The position numbers and the translations under genes were made by a program. A stretch of DNA of 14,315 bases, taken from an uncultured Eubacteriales bacterium. GTDB lineage: Bacteria; Bacillota; Clostridia; Christensenellales; UBA1242. This document shows positions 12,479 to 14,315 of the stretch, piece by piece. Positions within the stretch are counted from its first letter, which is position 1; each line of letters opens with the position of its first letter. The stretch lies in the NCBI GenBank assembly GCA_902796285.1, contig CADBOH010000029.1:1-14315 (forward strand), in the 5' to 3' direction. Below the pieces are notes generated by a model. It made no database searches and was not told the origin of the DNA. It saw only the letters and a program-made list of their open reading frames with translations.

Positions 12479-13666
12479 ATGGAAAAAATCACTATGATCC
12501 AATATGGATGTGGAAAAATGGCAAAGTACACAATGCGTTACGCACTTGAAAAAGGCGTAAAAATCGTTGGGGCTTTTGATATTGATCCAAAGAAAATAGG
12601 CAAAGATATTGCCACTATTATTGGCACACGAACCAAACAAAACGTTTTAATTAAGGATGCAAAAACACTTGATAAATTTTTGGAGAAACACCAAGTTGAT
12701 GTTGCTATTGTAACTACAACAAGTGTATTTAGCGAAAACTACCCTACTTATGAAATTTGTGCAAAACATGGAGTTAATGTAATTTCAACCTGCGAGGAAG
12801 CGTTTTATGCACAAAACTCAAATCCTGTTCTTGCAGAAAAACTGGATAAACTAGCAAAAGAAAACTTCTGCACCATTTGTGGAAGCGGATATCAAGACGT
12901 TTTCTGGGGCAACCTTATTAGTGTTTTAGGCGGCGCAACTCACAAGATCAAAACTATACGCGGGAAATCAAGCTATAATGTTGAAGACTATGGAATTTCA
13001 CTCGCAAAAGTTCACGGCGCGGGTCTATCGCAAGAAGAATTTGAAAAGGAAATCGCTTCCGCTGATAACATCACAGAAAAACAAAGAGAAAAACTTATTA
13101 ACGAAGGCAAATTTGCTCCAAGCTATATGTGGACAGTTAACGGCTGGCTTGCATCAAAACTTGGGCTTCACGTAACACACCAAACTCAAAAAACAGTTCC
13201 TCAAATCGCCGAAAAAGATATTTATAGTTCAACACTAAAAATGACTATCAAAAAGGGTTACTGCACTGGTATGAGCGCTGTTGTTACAACAAAAACCAAA
13301 GAAGGAATAACCATCGTTTCAGAGTGCATTGGAAAAGTTTATAATGAAAATGAATTTGATTGCAACGACTGGACGATTGAAGGCGAACCAAAAACCAGAG
13401 TTGTTATTGAAAGGCCTTCAACTGTAGAGTTGACTTGCGCATCAGTTATAAATAGAATCCCTGAGGTTTTAGTTGCTGAACCGGGCTACACCACTACCGA
13501 CCAAATGCCTGAAAACATTTATAAAGCATTCGACCTTGATGAATATGTTGAAATTGTTGATTGTTGCGGTGATGAGTGTGACTGCGGGGATGAACATGGT
13601 CACGATTGCGGCTGTCATGGACATGAACATGGGCATGATTGTAGCTGCCATAATCACAATAAATAA
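12479..13666 (+). CDS. Diaminopentanoate-dehydrogenase-like NAD(P) oxidoreductase with His/Cys-rich tail
   Basis: The 395-residue protein has an N-terminal Rossmann fold with YGCGKMAKY at 9-17 (GxGxM dinucleotide motif) and FDID after the second strand. A central GSGYQDVFWG segment follows. The late IPEVLVAEPGYTTTDQMP segment resembles the C-terminal part of 2,4-diaminopentanoate dehydrogenase (Ord) and dihydrodipicolinate-reductase-like proteins. Ord acts in ornithine fermentation, but none of its partner genes (ortAB, oraSE) is here, so the substrate is unknown. Residues 361-395 form a tail with eight Cys and eight His, ending in two copies of an 11-residue EHGHDCxCHxH repeat; it probably binds Zn, Ni or Cu. 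GGAGG lies five bases before ATG; an upstream in-frame TTG (12452) overlaps the promoter and is rejected. tmk follows after 14 bases. Confidence 0.85.
   Translation: MEKITMIQYGCGKMAKYTMRYALEKGVKIVGAFDIDPKKIGKDIATIIGTRTKQNVLIKDAKTLDKFLEKHQVDVAIVTTTSVFSENYPTYEICAKHGVNVISTCEEAFYAQNSNPVLAEKLDKLAKENFCTICGSGYQDVFWGNLISVLGGATHKIKTIRGKSSYNVEDYGISLAKVHGAGLSQEEFEKEIASADNITEKQREKLINEGKFAPSYMWTVNGWLASKLGLHVTHQTQKTVPQIAEKDIYSSTLKMTIKKGYCTGMSAVVTTKTKEGITIVSECIGKVYNENEFDCNDWTIEGEPKTRVVIERPSTVELTCASVINRIPEVLVAEPGYTTTDQMPENIYKAFDLDEYVEIVDCCGDECDCGDEHGHDCGCHGHEHGHDCSCHNHNK
13592..13657 (+). repeat. Two 33-bp tandem repeats encoding the metal-binding tail
   Basis: Units 13592-13624 and 13625-13657 match at 24 of 33 bases and encode EHGHDCGCHGH and EHGHDCSCHNH. 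Most base differences are at third codon positions, so the duplication has diverged while the His/Cys pattern was kept. This is a sign of selection on the protein tail. Confidence 0.85.
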
Positions 13667-13680
13667 AAATTGGAGTACTT

Positions 13681-14315
13681 ATGAAAAAAGGAATATTTAT
13701 CACTTACGAAGGTGGCGAAGCTTGTGGCAAATCCACACAAATAAAAATGCTTAAAGAATACATTGCTACCTTAAAAAATAAGGACGATTTTGTTTTCGTA
13801 AGAGAGCCGGGGGGAACACCGCTTGCAGAAGAAATAAGAAAACTTTTGCTCAACTATGAAGAAGACAAACCTACCCCTATGGCAGAACTTTTGTTGTTCT
13901 ATTCATCAAGAGCACAATTATCACAAAATGTGATTGTTCCTGCCCTTAAACAAGGCAAAATTGTTATCGCCGATAGATTTTATGACTCAACTATCGCATA
14001 CCAAGGTATGGCAAGAAAGGTAATGACACCAGAAGGTATTTTAACACTAACAAAAATGGCAATAGGCTCGCTTAAGCCAGACACAACAATCTATCTAAAA
14101 TTAACGCCAGAAGAGGCTTTTAAAAGAAAAAATAAGATGGATGAAAAACTTGACCGTATGGAACAAGAGGGACTTGTGTTTCACCAAAACGTAAAAAAGG
14201 GATATGATTACATCGCAAAAATAGAGCCCGAAAGATTTTGCACAATCGATGCAAGCAAATCCCCTGAGGAAGTTTTTAACAATATAAAAAATGAACTAAC
14301 AAAAAGATATCCAAA
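13681..14315 (+). CDS. tmk: Thymidylate kinase, cut by the window end
   Basis: Tmk phosphorylates dTMP to dTDP, an essential step in making dTTP for DNA. The visible 211 codons include the P-loop EGGEACGKSTQ at 10-20, REPGGTPLAEEIR, ELLLFYSSRAQL (nucleotide-binding region), the DRFYDSTIAYQG signature and a late FHQNVKKGYDYIA segment. Family members are about 205-215 residues, so little is missing. The P-loop has Ala14-Cys15 where most family members have Gly followed by Ala or Ser; the Gly, Lys and Ser of the Walker A motif remain. GGAG lies five bases before the ATG. The gap of 14 bases to the dehydrogenase gene, with no terminator, indicates co-transcription. Confidence 0.95.
   Translation, partial: MKKGIFITYEGGEACGKSTQIKMLKEYIATLKNKDDFVFVREPGGTPLAEEIRKLLLNYEEDKPTPMAELLLFYSSRAQLSQNVIVPALKQGKIVIADRFYDSTIAYQGMARKVMTPEGILTLTKMAIGSLKPDTTIYLKLTPEEAFKRKNKMDEKLDRMEQEGLVFHQNVKKGYDYIAKIEPERFCTIDASKSPEEVFNNIKNELTKRYP

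Noticed and set aside
13473..13754. Met-rich rightward and His-rich leftward ORFs around the Cys/His tail
   Set aside because: They are out-of-frame readings of the tandem repeat that encodes the dehydrogenase tail; the rightward one also overlaps tmk.
1..14315. CRISPR array, insertion sequence or prophage
   Set aside because: No regularly spaced direct repeats, transposase, integrase or phage structural genes are visible.

Overview
This is an AT-rich bacterial chromosomal window, by eye about one third G+C. It carries housekeeping genes with strong AGGAGG-type ribosome binding sites, TTGACA/TATAAT-type promoters and short U-tailed intrinsic terminators. That style, with a CCA-encoding initiator tRNA and gyrB/gyrA, helD, uvrC and tmk, points to a Bacillota (Clostridia-like) genome, probably from an uncultured lineage. 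The lineage is an inference. All nine complete protein genes end in TAA and no recoding is needed.

Layout. Positions 1-890 read leftward: an initiator tRNA-fMet with a near-consensus promoter and a hairpin terminator, preceded by an 8-helix membrane protein gene. After a short divergent gap, everything from 968 onward reads rightward. First comes a four-helix membrane protein with a faint resemblance to the Kiwa component KwaA. Next is a gyrase operon, gyrB - MazG-like pyrophosphohydrolase - gyrA, closed by a terminator with an unusually large loop. helD, an RNA polymerase recycling helicase, follows. Then a 400-base gene-free region leads to hisS, uvrC, a diaminopentanoate-dehydrogenase-like oxidoreductase with a His/Cys-rich tail, and tmk, which is cut by the window end.

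The most remarkable part is the gene-free stretch 8764-9163. It holds three perfect DnaA boxes and four degenerate ones within 125 bases, two of the perfect ones forming an inverted pair. Beside them are a G-depleted A+C-rich tract, a long hairpin, and a near-consensus promoter pointing back into the 3' end of helD. This is either a replication origin (or part of one) lying away from dnaA, or a DnaA titration/regulatory cluster. The lack of a gene-strand switch at this point argues against it being the main bidirectional origin.

Other points of interest are a probably leaderless uvrC, a gyrase A subunit with serine in place of the acidic quinolone-anchoring residue, a HisRS of the type resembling archaeal and eukaryotic enzymes, and two terminators whose stems contain the stop codon of the preceding gene. 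Functionally the window joins DNA topology (gyrase), transcription recycling (HelD), nucleotide supply and sanitation (Tmk, MazG-like), repair (UvrC) and translation (tRNA-fMet, HisRS).
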